64,000 bases of DNA from WRDF01 sp031552235 (GTDB lineage Bacteria; Bacteroidota; Bacteroidia; Bacteroidales; Rikenellaceae). The notes under the pieces were generated by a model that did no database searches, was not told where the DNA came from, and saw only the letters and a program-made list of their open reading frames with translations. Shown here piece after piece: positions 8,479 to 17,203 of the stretch. Every line of letters begins with the position of its first letter. The first letter of the stretch is position 1. The DNA lies in NCBI GenBank assembly GCA_031552235.1, contig JAVBMR010000022.1, positions 1 to 64,000 of the forward strand. Reading direction: 5' to 3'. The position numbers and the translations under genes are program-made.

Positions 8479-9600
8479 CTATTTTACCGGTATTATCCAG
8501 TGCATCCCCACAAGGGCGGTGTTCACGCCTGTGCTTTCCATGTCGCTGAACGCGCCTTCGAATTCCGTGTTTTTATACGAGTACATCGCGTGGAAACCCA
8601 TGTCCTTCAGGAGGCCTTCGGCGAACGGGTAGTATTCCAGCAGCGCCTGTATGCCGAGGTTGTCGTAAGCGTCGGAGTTCAACTCCATATCTTTCCTGCG
8701 GTCCCATATCCCCTTGACAGAAGGGCGCCATTTGCCGAATGCGAATTTAAAGTTTGCCGATCCCGACATGTCACGGACGTGGTGTTTTCCGGTGCGGATG
8801 GCTACGGTCGAGCTGTAGTCCATCATGCGGTCGCCGTGGTAGAAGTCAAACTCGGTAGTGAGGACGCCGGTGTTGACCTGCAGCCCTGCGGTAGTCCATT
8901 GATAGATCTCCGAACTGTTGTGCTGGAATGCGGCGTAACCTATGCGCGTCCCGATCACTCCGTCGAACAGGCTGCCTTCCCACATCGCCGCCGCGGCCAG
9001 CCCCTGCGTCGTGTAGTCGTCGGCTGTCATCTGCTCCCCGGCGTTCATGAACTGGAAGTTGAGGGTCTGCCCGAGAAACTTGTACGCCGCGTTTACGCCT
9101 ATGCGGGTGTTCGTAAAATCGTTGTTTACCAGCGAGCTGAGGTATACGTCGGCGCCGTTGTAGGCGAATTCGTATGTCCCTAACTGCACGAATTGCTTCC
9201 CGGCCGTCAGGGTCCAGCGGTGTCCGAGGTCTACCGCCACCCATATATGGTCGGTTGCCGAGCCGGAGCCGTCGGCATTGGTCGTAGTCGGCTTGTTGAT
9301 GCGCTGCCTCCATCGGTAGCGCAGTCCGGAGACTATCTCCCCGGTCACGATAAGGCGCATGTTCTGGAGGTTGAAATCAGAATACTCCGGATTGCTCCCT
9401 TCGATGTATTGCAGGTCTATGCGGGTGTCGAGGTCTACTTTGAGCCTCGGGTCGCGTTTGCCCAGGATGGATTCGGTTTCGGATAGCGTTTGTGTGATCG
9501 TTTGTGCCGTGGCAGTTTTTGCGTCGGGTTGAGTGGCCGTTTGTGCGTTGGCTGCCGCGCCGATCAACAGGGCTGCCGCTATTGTCATGTTTTTTTTCAT
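8479..9600 (-). CDS. outer-membrane porin, phosphate-selective O/P type
   Basis: A 373-aa outer-membrane beta-barrel. Residues 1-19 are a Sec signal peptide ending in ANAQ. After a short linker come alternating amphipathic strands (RIDLQYIEG, NLQNMRLIVTGEI, WTLTAGKQFVQLGTYEF) to a C-terminal strand (MHWIIPVK). The pattern, including 'AGKQ.VQLG.YE', is that of the OprO/OprP-like porin family widespread in Bacteroidetes. The solute is not necessarily phosphate. It starts 4 nt after the stop of the AspT-like exchanger, so the two are one operon. That suggests the porin supplies the exchanger's substrate across the outer membrane, which is inference. Confidence 0.8.
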   Translation of the reverse strand: MKKNMTIAAALLIGAAANAQTATQPDAKTATAQTITQTLSETESILGKRDPRLKVDLDTRIDLQYIEGSNPEYSDFNLQNMRLIVTGEIVSGLRYRWRQRINKPTTTNADGSGSATDHIWVAVDLGHRWTLTAGKQFVQLGTYEFAYNGADVYLSSLVNNDFTNTRIGVNAAYKFLGQTLNFQFMNAGEQMTADDYTTQGLAAAAMWEGSLFDGVIGTRIGYAAFQHNSSEIYQWTTAGLQVNTGVLTTEFDFYHGDRMMDYSSTVAIRTGKHHVRDMSGSANFKFAFGKWRPSVKGIWDRRKDMELNSDAYDNLGIQALLEYYPFAEGLLKDMGFHAMYSYKNTEFEGAFSDMESTGVNTALVGMHWIIPVK

Positions 9601-9604
9601 CTTG

Positions 9605-11305
9605 TCAACTCATCATAAGTACTATTACCACACCCCATATTATCAACAGCGTGTTCCCGACAGCGTATGTGGTGGTATATGAAAGTGCCGGGACTTTGCT
9701 GTGTATGGCCTCTTCGATGGCGCCTAACGCGGCCGTCGTGGTGCGTGATCCCGAGCATGCCCCGAGCGTTATGGCCGGGTGGAACCTGAAGAGGTATTTG
9801 CCTGCCATCAGTCCGACGAACATGGGAACGATGCTGACCGCCACGCCTGCGATGAAGAGGCTGATGCCGTCGGCTTTTAGGCCCGCTATGAAATCCGGCC
9901 CTGCCGTGATGCCCACGATGGCGATGAAAGCGTTAAGCCCGAGGTTGTTCATAAGCCATATCGATGCTTCGGGGACTGCGCCGAACGTTGGGCGTACGGA
10001 TCGCAGCCATCCGAAAATTATGCCCAGGATAAGCACGCCGCCGCTCGCGCTGAGGCTCAGCGGAATGTTCCCGGCATGCACCGTGAGCGAACCTATTATG
10101 CCGCCTATGAATATGCCCAGGCACACGTACAGGAGGTCTGTGACCGTGGTGGGACGCTCCGGATAACCCAGCCATTCCGCGAAGCGGTCGACGTCGGTCT
10201 TGCGGCCTTCGATCTCGACCACGTCGCCCCTGGTCAGTTTGAGTTTGGGCAGCAGCGGGAGTTCGGCGTTTCCGCGGTGTATCTTTCTGATCACGACCCC
10301 GTGACGTTCTTTCATCGTCCTGAGGGCCTTGAGCGTTTTGCCTGCCGCATGCTTGTTGCTTACGATAACGCGCAGCTTTTCGACGCGGAAACCGAGCAAT
10401 TCGGTGTCCGCCACTTCCGGCCCGATGATGTTTTCGTCGGCAAGGATCGTGTCGAGCGGGCCGTTGAGGACGATCACGTCGCTTTTGCCTATCTTTTGGT
10501 CTGCCGCCGGGTCGGGGATTATTTCGCCTTTGGCGGTGCGGAGCCGCTCGATATAGACCGGCCAGCCTTTTTCGGCCAATCGGCGTTCGGTTTCATCTAT
10601 GCTTTTCGGGTTGTCGAAGAATCCGCATTCGGCCCTGAAAGCCCGGAATGTTGTCCCGTCGTAGGCGTATTCGAGCGACGGGTCGTTGTCTTCGCCCATG
10701 CCGCCGTGTTCGGCCTCGTATTGCTTGCTGAGTTGTTCGAGGTTGCCGCCGAGAATCTTAGGCCCTACCGATGACAGGAACCACGCCGTTCCTGCCGTCC
10801 CGAAAATATATGTTACGGCGTACGCTACGGGCATTTCGTTTATCATCGTCGATTTGGCAGCCGCGTCGATTGGCAGTTGGTTTATGGTGTCGGTGGCGAC
10901 CCCCAGCACGGCCGATATGGTGCAGGCCCCGGAAAGCAACCCTGCCGTGTTGCCGATATCGAACCCGGCGATCTTCCCTGCCGCCCAGGCGGTCAGAAGG
11001 CACGCCACGCAGACTACGCACGCAAACAGTATCTGGGGTATGCCCTCTTTTTTGAGACTGTGTATGAACTGCGGCCCAACGCTGTAGCCTACGGCGAACA
11101 GGAAGAGCAGGAAAAATGTCGATTTTACCGTGGGCGAAATCGCTATGTCGAGTTGTCCGACAACCACCCCTACAAGGAGTACGCTTGTCACGGTCCCCAA
11201 TCCGAAGCCTTTGATCTTTACCTGCCCGAGCGCGAAGCCCAGCGCGAGGGTAAGGAACAGTGCCAGTTCCGGGGAATTCTGCAGTGTTTTAACGATCCAA
11301 TCCAT
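9605..11305 (-). CDS. aspartate:alanine exchanger family transporter (AspT/YidE type)
   Basis: A 566-aa inner-membrane transporter. Two blocks of about five hydrophobic helices (residues 1-190 and 395-566) flank two cytoplasmic TrkA-C-like regulatory domains (about 200-390; for example IGKSDVIVLNGP and LTRGDVVEIEG). Each membrane half contains a GACTISAVLGVAT or GACSGSRTTTAALGA loop, the AAE-family signature. AspT swaps aspartate for alanine and generates proton-motive force, but the true substrate here is unproven and no decarboxylase gene is adjacent. The start is set at the ATG before DWIVKTLQNS. The longer frame adds 15 residues lacking family character. First gene of an operon with the porin. 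Confidence 0.85.
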   Translation of the reverse strand: MDWIVKTLQNSPELALFLTLALGFALGQVKIKGFGLGTVTSVLLVGVVVGQLDIAISPTVKSTFFLLFLFAVGYSVGPQFIHSLKKEGIPQILFACVVCVACLLTAWAAGKIAGFDIGNTAGLLSGACTISAVLGVATDTINQLPIDAAAKSTMINEMPVAYAVTYIFGTAGTAWFLSSVGPKILGGNLEQLSKQYEAEHGGMGEDNDPSLEYAYDGTTFRAFRAECGFFDNPKSIDETERRLAEKGWPVYIERLRTAKGEIIPDPAADQKIGKSDVIVLNGPLDTILADENIIGPEVADTELLGFRVEKLRVIVSNKHAAGKTLKALRTMKERHGVVIRKIHRGNAELPLLPKLKLTRGDVVEIEGRKTDVDRFAEWLGYPERPTTVTDLLYVCLGIFIGGIIGSLTVHAGNIPLSLSASGGVLILGIIFGWLRSVRPTFGAVPEASIWLMNNLGLNAFIAIVGITAGPDFIAGLKADGISLFIAGVAVSIVPMFVGLMAGKYLFRFHPAITLGACSGSRTTTAALGAIEEAIHSKVPALSYTTTYAVGNTLLIIWGVVIVLMMS

Positions 11306-11364
11306 ACGTGTATAGTTCTTGTGTGATGCGGTCTCTATCACAAAAAGCACACCAAGAACTGTGG

Positions 11365-11372
11365 CAAAGATA
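11365..11372 (-). promoter_or_regulatory. -7 box for the exchanger-porin operon
   Basis: On the minus strand this reads TATCTTTG, a full match to TAnnTTTG, about 60 bp upstream of the exchanger ATG. It directly abuts the terminator of the upstream gene. Confidence 0.5.
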
Positions 11373-11403
11373 AAAAAACCGCCTCGTATACAAGGCGGTT
11401 TTT
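11372..11403 (-). terminator. terminator of the putative regulator gene
   Basis: AAAACCGCCT and AGGCGGTTTT form a perfect stem flanked by A and T runs, so it works on either strand. It lies 33 bp after the stop of the gene at 11436-12398. Confidence 0.8.
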
Positions 11404-11435
11404 ACAAAATACGAAGCATAAGATATCGACTTGCT

Positions 11436-12398
11436 TTATAATGAGTCTATCAATTCGCGCTGCCTGCGGAAGAACAGTACCCTCTGCATTTCGCCGCATT
11501 CCGAGATCAGCACCGAAACACGCCGCAGCGAGAGTATCCATTTCTTCAGGCAGTCGAATACTTTCTCATCCGGCGACGAGGCCATGTTGAGCGAAAATAC
11601 GCCGAGCAGGCTCAGTTTCCTCGCATTGCTCTGGACGTATGTGTAGGACGATTCGAAATTAGTGTTGGATATATAGATATGCCTCCTGTTGCCCAGGGCG
11701 TTTTTTCCGTTGACCGCCATCTCCTCGATATTGTTTATGAGGTCGTAGAGTTCTTCTTTCAGTTTTTTCACATCTTCGTCGCTGATCAGTCTGACGCGCA
11801 TGAAATATTTTATGTCGTTGACCATGGATTCGAAGATCATCTTGTCCCATATATACGTAACGGTCTTTATCATGTCTATCCCGTGTACGAATTGTTTCTC
11901 GATCTCCTGGAATTTTTCGGTTATCACCACTTCGTGGAACGGGATCGCCGTCTCGTTAAAGCAGTGCTGGTACTGCCATTTGAACCTGCGGAACTTGTCG
12001 AGAGCAGGATGCGGGATGAGCAGGTGTTGCTGGATGGTGTTCGAAGAGGACCCTAATTCCGAATATGGATCGTGCTCTATCGATTTGAGAGCGTTTATGC
12101 AGGCTTCGAATTGTTTGTAATCTGATTCCCGGGGGTTGAGGAACCGGATATCCTGGAGCCTGAACAATGCCCCGTCCGAGACGCTTGCCCCGACTATATC
12201 GTTCAGCGAGACGTCTAATTTTTCGGATATCTGGGCTACCTCTGCGAAGGAAAATGGAACCTCTCCCCGCAACCTTCTGTACACCGCTTCTTTTCCCAGG
12301 GACAGGATGTCGGACAGTGTCGCTGCCATATTGGCGTTATGAGGTAATTTGCGCTTTATTTCCGCTATCAGTTTATCATGCAGGACTTCGCTTTTCAT
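11436..12398 (-). CDS. putative transcriptional regulator, BetR-like helix-turn-helix
   Basis: A 320-aa protein. The first 80 residues look like a helix-turn-helix region: KLPHNANMAATLSDILSLGKEAVYRRLRGEVPFSFAEVAQISEKL. The VYRRLRGEVPF segment is the kind of recognition helix seen in BetR-like regulators of Bacteroidetes. The remaining 240 residues are mostly helical with no recognised enzyme motif and may bind a ligand or partner. The start is set at an ATG (MKSEVLHDK...) 54 nt inside the longest frame. It is monocistronic with its own terminator. The target genes are not evident. Family assignment is tentative. Confidence 0.55.
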   Translation of the reverse strand: MKSEVLHDKLIAEIKRKLPHNANMAATLSDILSLGKEAVYRRLRGEVPFSFAEVAQISEKLDVSLNDIVGASVSDGALFRLQDIRFLNPRESDYKQFEACINALKSIEHDPYSELGSSSNTIQQHLLIPHPALDKFRRFKWQYQHCFNETAIPFHEVVITEKFQEIEKQFVHGIDMIKTVTYIWDKMIFESMVNDIKYFMRVRLISDEDVKKLKEELYDLINNIEEMAVNGKNALGNRRHIYISNTNFESSYTYVQSNARKLSLLGVFSLNMASSPDEKVFDCLKKWILSLRRVSVLISECGEMQRVLFFRRQRELIDSL

Positions 12399-12758
12399 TT
12401 TTGAATGTCTTAATATGATGAGAACCTGAGAAGGGGTGAAACATATCGCCATGTTTCGTTTTCAAATCAAATATAAAACAAAAAATGGTCAAAACAAGAC
12501 ATTTTGCGAATAATTAACACTAAAATCAAATCGTGTATAATTAATTATGCTGAAATATGCTGAATTTTTCAACCAACCGGCGGATTTTTTCAAAAATATT
12601 CTTTTTATATAGCGACGTTTTTTCGGATGGCGAAACGGGTTGCAGGCCCGCTTTCCTTCTGCCTTATGCAGTATGAAACGGCATATGGCCCTGAACGGAT
12701 AATTCCGTTCAGGGCCATATTTATTGTGTTTTTGCTATGTTCCGGGATCGGGAAGGGA
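12399..12758. other. AT-rich gap with an isolated strong hairpin
   Basis: No gene is seen. 12400-12610 is very AT-rich and probably carries the promoter of the regulator. A perfect 17-bp inverted repeat at 12683-12720 is listed separately. Confidence 0.5.
12683..12720 (+). terminator. perfect 17-bp hairpin, possibly ending a small RNA
   Basis: ATATGGCCCTGAACGGA pairs exactly with TCCGTTCAGGGCCATAT around a 4-nt loop, followed by a T-rich stretch on the plus strand. No plus-strand protein gene precedes it, so an unannotated small RNA starting near 12600 is possible. It might instead be a distal hairpin for the minus-strand DUF4924 gene. Confidence 0.5.
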
Positions 12759-12959
12759 TTTTATCGTTTGCGGTTAATTGTCAAAATCCAGCGATTTGAT
12801 TGCGGCTACTTTCAGTTTCTATTTTTTCGAGTCTGTCCTTTCTGTTGTTTTTTCATCGCCGCCCTCCTCCCCTTTGAGGCAGCGATGCGAGTCGCAAAGC
12901 GATTCGGGAGGAGGAAGGATTTATTCCTCTCATCAAACCCATCGCATGGCGGTTTATTC
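12759..12959. repeat. dispersed repeat B, copy 1
   Basis: About 200 bp that align with 45343-45555. Shared parts are GTTTGCGGTTAAT at the start, TTTTTTCATCGCCGCCCTC in the centre, then an AGTCGCAAAGCGATTCGG hairpin and a closing GGTTTATT. The end coincides with the stop codon of the DUF4924 gene. A shorter third copy is at 17105-17196. Confidence 0.7.
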
Positions 12960-13535
12960 TTCCGCGTTCGAAAAGATATCCAGTTCCCCGATCTCCACCA
13001 GTCGGAATACCCTCGCCAGTTCGGCTATTACTGGGGATACGACTTCGGTCACGTCGGCAAATGTTTTGTCCGCTTTGCCCCCGCCTTTTATCCTGTAAAG
13101 CATGGCGGCATACAGGGCGCGAAAAGCCAGTTCCGTATCGGTCGTTTTCAGGGCGTCGACGCTTTTGCTGCCGCCCAGCACTTCGCGCAGGGCCGGCAAT
13201 TCCGCCGACATGGCCGCGTAAAGTTGGCGGTAACGCTCCCCGGCCGCCGACTCCATAAGCTGCAGGTGGAGGCTGTTCAGGTCGGTTATCAGATGGAGCG
13301 TATGGGCGAGATGTCCGGTGGTTTCCTTGCCCTCCTCCCTCAGCAGGTTCGCCAGCTCCATATACCACATCAGCAGTTCCTGCTGTCGGTCAGGCTCAAG
13401 TCCGCGGGGCTGCACCAGTTGGCTGTATATGGCCTCGGGGCTGAACTGGAGCGCCCGCAGCAGGTCTTCCAATTGCCACAGGTAGAGTATGTATTCCGCT
13501 ATATTCTCATGGCGTTTCGCCCGTGCTATGTCCAT
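12954..13535 (-). CDS. DUF4924 family protein
   Basis: A 193-aa soluble, mostly alpha-helical protein without signal or membrane segments. The opening (MDIARAKRHENIAEYILYLWQLEDLLRA) and the DLNSLH motif in the middle match my knowledge of DUF4924, a Bacteroidetes-restricted family of unknown function. The start is placed at the ATG before DIARAKR, as the family normally begins there. Its 3' end runs into repeat B. It lies 145 bp downstream of the S4-domain gene on the same strand, so co-transcription is possible but not required. No function can be assigned. Confidence 0.7.
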   Translation of the reverse strand: MDIARAKRHENIAEYILYLWQLEDLLRALQFSPEAIYSQLVQPRGLEPDRQQELLMWYMELANLLREEGKETTGHLAHTLHLITDLNSLHLQLMESAAGERYRQLYAAMSAELPALREVLGGSKSVDALKTTDTELAFRALYAAMLYRIKGGGKADKTFADVTEVVSPVIAELARVFRLVEIGELDIFSNAEE

Positions 13536-13680
13536 TGTCGTAGGTTTGGTTAAATGTTTCCGTCGCAATTTTTGTACACATATCCCGCAACTGCGGGGCG
13601 GCGTGAAATGGCCGGGCCGCGGGATATTGCGATTGCCGAAAGCGGCAGCTGTTCACGGCCATACTGTGAAAGATAACTGC

Positions 13681-14082
13681 TCAGTCCTCCCAGTCCAGAT
13701 AGGAGACGTCTTCCATGAGGTTGTCTATCTCCCTGCGTTCTTTTTTCGTGGGCCTGCCGGTTCCGCGGTCGCGCTGTATGAATATGGTTTCGCGCGGAAC
13801 GTTCAGTTTGTCGAGTTCTTCCTGCGGCGTGATGTTCTCGGCGTACAGCGGTACATTTTTGGCCGGTTGGCGATTGCTTATGGGTTCGATTACGCGGAAC
13901 GACCATGTCACCGGCTGCTTCCTGACCGTGACTACATCGCCTGCCTTGACATCGCGCGAGGGCTTGGTGTATGCGCCGTTTATTGACACGCGGTTGTTGC
14001 GGCATGCATCCGCCGCATCCTCTCGGGTCTTGAAAACCCGCATCGCCCACAGCCATTTGTCTATCCTTACGCTTTGTTCCAT
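13681..14082 (-). CDS. S4-domain RNA-binding protein, HslR/Hsp15-like
   Basis: A 133-aa basic protein whose first 65 residues form an S4 RNA-binding domain (RIDKWLWAMRVFKTREDAADACRNNRVSINGAYTKPSRDVKAGDVV). The KWLWA..FKTR pattern is that of the Hsp15/HslR branch, which in E. coli rescues stalled 50S subunits carrying peptidyl-tRNA. The tail (GRPTKKERREIDNL) is charged and typical of the family in Bacteroidetes. Its location between ssb and DUF4924, all on the minus strand, fits a housekeeping cluster. The ribosome-rescue role is by family only. Confidence 0.82.
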   Translation of the reverse strand: MEQSVRIDKWLWAMRVFKTREDAADACRNNRVSINGAYTKPSRDVKAGDVVTVRKQPVTWSFRVIEPISNRQPAKNVPLYAENITPQEELDKLNVPRETIFIQRDRGTGRPTKKERREIDNLMEDVSYLDWED

Positions 14083-14155
14083 AGTTCATATATTTCACAC
14101 CGCGAGTTTCAGGTATGTGCTGACTTTCCTGCTCTCTCGGTGTCGCCGCAATGGC

Positions 14156-14629
14156 TTAGAACGGCAGGTCGTCTATCTCGTCTGCCGATGTCGCGGAGAT
14201 GGGGCCCGATGCGCTTCCCGACGCCGGGGGCGTATACGGGGCGGCCGGGGCCTGCTGCGCGTATGTCGAGCCGTCCATCGGCGCGCCTGTCGCGCCTTCG
14301 GGGCGGCGGCCTAACAATTTGAGTTCGTTGGCCACGATGTCGATACCGTAGCGCTTAACGTTGTTGGCGTCTGTCCATTCGCGTGAACGGATGCTGCCCT
14401 CTACATATATTTGGCTTCCTTTGCGGATGAACCTGTCGGCAACGTCGGCGAGATTGCGCCAAAGCGTTATGCTGTGCCATTCGGTGTGGTCTTTGGCTTC
14501 CTGGGTCTGGCGGTTGTATATTCGTTCGGTGGTGGCGAGCCTTACGCGTGCCACTTTCGCGCCGCCTTCGAGCGTGCGGATCTCGGGGTCGGCCCCCACG
14601 TTTCCTACGAGGATTACTTTGTTGATCAT
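14156..14629 (-). CDS. ssb: single-stranded DNA-binding protein
   Basis: A 157-aa SSB. The OB-fold opens MINKVILVGNVGADPEIRTLEGGAKVARVRLAT, followed by the conserved EWHSITLWRNLADVADRFIRKGSQIYVEGSI block and a Pro/Ser/Gly-rich linker. The C-terminus ends in the acidic tip DEIDDLPF that docks repair and replication partners. It coats single-stranded DNA in replication, recombination and repair. It is flanked by a small membrane protein gene (9 nt upstream) and the S4-domain gene. Confidence 0.95.
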   Translation of the reverse strand: MINKVILVGNVGADPEIRTLEGGAKVARVRLATTERIYNRQTQEAKDHTEWHSITLWRNLADVADRFIRKGSQIYVEGSIRSREWTDANNVKRYGIDIVANELKLLGRRPEGATGAPMDGSTYAQQAPAAPYTPPASGSASGPISATSADEIDDLPF

Positions 14630-14638
14630 ATCTGCCTG

Positions 14639-14983
14639 TTATTTAGTTTGTTTTCGTTTCCTTCTGTTGTTGTCGAATTTCCGGGCTCCGATACATACGA
14701 TTATCATTCCTGCCACTATCCAGGCGGGCATGCCCCACATATACCACCGCTCGTTTCGGGTGAGAAAGGCCGTGATATAAACCGCCGGCACCATCGACCA
14801 CGATACTATGAGCATGCCTCTGTAAATATAGCTGACCATGCCCTGCAGGTCGACGTTCTTTTTCTTCTCGTCCGACATCGTGTTGTATCCCGCCAACGTG
14901 TCGGGGTAACGCTTCACAAAAGCCGCTATGCCTGTCATCAGCAGGGCCTCTCCCCAGATGGCTATGTGTATCGCCGGATGCAC
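14639..14983 (-). CDS. small membrane protein, DUF3784-like
   Basis: A 114-aa protein with three likely membrane helices (about residues 8-22, 55-75 and 82-103). A cytoplasmic loop between the first two reads LAGYNTMSDEKKKNVD, the signature I associate with DUF3784-type proteins. The C-terminus is basic (NNRRKRKQTK). Function unknown. It ends 9 nt before ssb and begins 6 nt after the purine nucleoside phosphorylase stop, so it belongs to the lpxK-punA-DUF3784-ssb transcript. Confidence 0.7.
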   Translation of the reverse strand: MHPAIHIAIWGEALLMTGIAAFVKRYPDTLAGYNTMSDEKKKNVDLQGMVSYIYRGMLIVSWSMVPAVYITAFLTRNERWYMWGMPAWIVAGMIIVCIGARKFDNNRRKRKQTK

Positions 14984-14989
14984 TTCCGG

Positions 14990-15793
14990 TTACAGTTTTT
15001 CTATCATGCCAGTTACGAGCCTCGTCATGCGTTCGGCGGCCTTGGCGCCTTCGCGCTGCACTTCTTCATGTGTTGATTTTTCGCCCGACAGCCCCGCGTT
15101 GGTGATGACCGAAATCCCGAATACCGGGATGCCCATGTGCCGCGCGGCGATTACCTCGGGGGTGGTCGACATACCTGCCGCGTCGCCGCCTATGGCGCGG
15201 AAGTAGCGGTACTCTGCCTGCGTTTCGAATGTGGGGCCTGTGCCGCCCACGTATACGCCGTGCCGCAACGCAATGCCCTCTGCTGCCGCGACCTCTTCCG
15301 CCAGCGCGCGCATTCCGCTGTCGTAAGCTTCGCTCATGTCGGGAAAACGCACGCCTAATTCGGCGATGTTCGGCCCGACCAACGGATTGGGTATCAGATT
15401 TATGTGGTCGGTTATGACCATCAGGTCGCCGACCTTGAGATCGGGGTTTATGCCTCCGGCCGCGTTCGATACGAACAGTTTTTCTATGCCGAGAAATTTC
15501 ATTACTCTCACCGGAAACACCACCTGCTGGGGCGTGTAGCCCTCGTAATAGTGGAAGCGCCCCTGCATGGCCACGACCCTTTTGCCGCCCAGCGTCCCGA
15601 AGATAAGGCGCCCGGCATGCCCTTCGACCGTGGAAACCGGGAACCCCGGGATGTCCTTGTAATCTATCGAAGCCCTTATGTCGATGCTGTCGGCCAGCCT
15701 GCCCAGCCCCGAACCGAGGATAATCCCCACCTCGGGTATGAACCCGGTCTGGTTAAGGATTAAGGAGGCTGTATTTTGGATTTGCTTTAACAT
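14990..15793 (-). CDS. punA: purine-nucleoside phosphorylase
   Basis: A 267-aa trimeric-type (PNP/MTAP class) phosphorylase that splits guanosine or inosine with phosphate in purine salvage. Landmarks are the phosphate-binding GSGLGRLAD (residues about 28-36), GRFHYYEGY, SNAAGGINP, the TGPTFETQAEYR substrate loop, and GMSTTPEVIAARH. The start at MLKQIQNTASL gives the family length. The frame extends 14 residues further into lpxK without family similarity. It overlaps the end of lpxK by 41 nt, implying translational coupling. Confidence 0.92.
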   Translation of the reverse strand: MLKQIQNTASLILNQTGFIPEVGIILGSGLGRLADSIDIRASIDYKDIPGFPVSTVEGHAGRLIFGTLGGKRVVAMQGRFHYYEGYTPQQVVFPVRVMKFLGIEKLFVSNAAGGINPDLKVGDLMVITDHINLIPNPLVGPNIAELGVRFPDMSEAYDSGMRALAEEVAAAEGIALRHGVYVGGTGPTFETQAEYRYFRAIGGDAAGMSTTPEVIAARHMGIPVFGISVITNAGLSGEKSTHEEVQREGAKAAERMTRLVTGMIEKL

Positions 15794-16820
15794 CTTGTTC
15801 CAGTTTTTCAAAAAATTCCACGACCGTGCCGTCATAGAAGCGGATATCCAGCGGTTGGTAGAACAGTTTCTTTCGCAGTTCCACCGGTATTTTCTTGCTT
15901 CCCGAGAGTTTCACCGCGTCCTTTTCGGTGGCCATGATGACCGTGGATGCAGGCAGTTCGCCGAGCGTGTTTTCCATTTGCGTCAGGTCGCGCCTGCGGT
16001 ATGGGTGGTGGTCTGGGAATACTATCTCGCCGCGTACTTTATAGCGTTCTTCGAGGCTCTCGCGGAACGCCTGCGGATTGCCTATCCCCGACATTGCGAC
16101 CACGCTCGCGCCGTCCGACGGGATGTAATCCAGCCCTTCCATGAACATCGGCACAGCCCCTCCGCATTCCGTATTGGTGAAAAAAAGCGACTGGTAGGGG
16201 TATAGCTTGAGCCATTTGCGGACTATTCGCCGGTCGAGCGGGGTCATGTTCGCCGGGCATTTGGTCATGATTATGTACCTGGCCCTGGCGAGTTGGTCTA
16301 CGGTGTCCCGCAGGTTTCCCCAGGGGAGCAGGTGGTCGTTGTATATGGGGCGGGTGTAGTCTATGAGTATCACGTTGACCCACGGCTCCACATACCTGTG
16401 CTGGAACCCGTCGTCGAGGATTATGAGGTTTACCTCCGGGTGGCGCCTGCGTATCTCGTCGATGCCGTCCCTGCGCTTTTCGCATACGGCCACTATGACA
16501 TCCGGGTGGCGTTGTTTTATGAGTTTCGGTTCGTCGCCCACGTCGAGGAACGAGGTCCCGGGGTCGGCTTCGAGGTAGCCTTTCGTGCGCCTTTTGTATC
16601 CCCGCGACAGTACGGCGACGTTGTGCGTTTTCTTGAAATGGCGGGCCAGCAGGTCTGTCACGGGGGTTTTGCCCGTTCCTCCCACCGTGAGGTTGCCCAC
16701 GCAGATGATGGGGATGTCGTATTCCTGCGAGCGCATGACTTTCCAATCAAACAGTTTGTGTCTGATCGCGACTCCCATCCCGTACAGGACGCTAAAAGGT
16801 GCCAGCCATGCTTTGCTCAT
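15753..16820 (-). CDS. lpxK: tetraacyldisaccharide 4'-kinase
   Basis: A 355-aa LpxK, which phosphorylates the 4' position of the lipid A disaccharide at the inner membrane. The N-terminal amphipathic/hydrophobic start (WLAPFSVLYGMGVAIRHKLFD) anchors it. The P-loop is VGNLTVGGTGKTPVTDLL (about residues 42-59), followed by SRGYKRRTKG and the DDGFQHR motif near residue 135. It is the first gene of a same-strand run with punA, the DUF3784-like gene and ssb. lpxK-punA adjacency is common in Bacteroidetes in my recollection. Confidence 0.93.
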   Translation of the reverse strand: MSKAWLAPFSVLYGMGVAIRHKLFDWKVMRSQEYDIPIICVGNLTVGGTGKTPVTDLLARHFKKTHNVAVLSRGYKRRTKGYLEADPGTSFLDVGDEPKLIKQRHPDVIVAVCEKRRDGIDEIRRRHPEVNLIILDDGFQHRYVEPWVNVILIDYTRPIYNDHLLPWGNLRDTVDQLARARYIIMTKCPANMTPLDRRIVRKWLKLYPYQSLFFTNTECGGAVPMFMEGLDYIPSDGASVVAMSGIGNPQAFRESLEERYKVRGEIVFPDHHPYRRRDLTQMENTLGELPASTVIMATEKDAVKLSGSKKIPVELRKKLFYQPLDIRFYDGTVVEFFEKLEQDVKANPKYSLLNP

Positions 16821-17104
16821 CGGTAGTAATTGGCGTATCGTTCAAAGATACATTAAAATAGCCGGAAAACAAAAAACATACAAAATTCCCGTATTTCTGG
16901 AATCCGGGCTACGCCTCTGGTGCCTTCCGGCACACGGGTCATTTCCATGGCACGAAATTATCTTGTCGCTACATAATTCTGTCCGTGTGATGGAAAGCAC
17001 CTGTGCATGGAAATGACCGGCTTGCACTATATTTGGCACATAAATTATTAGCTTTGTGTGGGATTAAACGGAAAAATACCGGATTATTCCTTTGGGTGTG
17101 TGGT
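16821..17104. other. non-coding gap between lpxK and uvrC, with a long inverted repeat
   Basis: GGTCATTTCCATG (16937-16949) and its exact reverse complement (17006-17018) could form a stem around a 56-nt loop. Otherwise the region is AT-rich intergenic sequence between divergent genes. No coding signal is seen. Confidence 0.5.
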
Positions 17105-17196
17105 TTTTTCATCGCCGCCCTCCGCCCCTTCAGGGCGGCGATGCTGGTTGCTTTGCAACCCGAAAAGATGAGATAAGCCCCAAGGGGGCAATTTAA
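17105..17196. repeat. dispersed repeat B, copy 2 (partial)
   Basis: It contains the central hairpin of the family: TTTTTTCATCGCCGCCC, then AGGGCGGCGATG, a perfect 12-bp stem, and then a degenerate second hairpin (GGTTGCTTTGCAACC). The first ~90 bp seen in the other copies are missing. It ends 8 bp before the uvrC start. Confidence 0.65.
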
Positions 17197-17203
17197 GAAA
17201 GAT

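Noticed and set aside
8413..9183. Plus-strand open frame of 256 codons opposite the porin gene
   Set aside because: It is antisense to a clear signal-peptide-bearing porin and has shadow-type composition.
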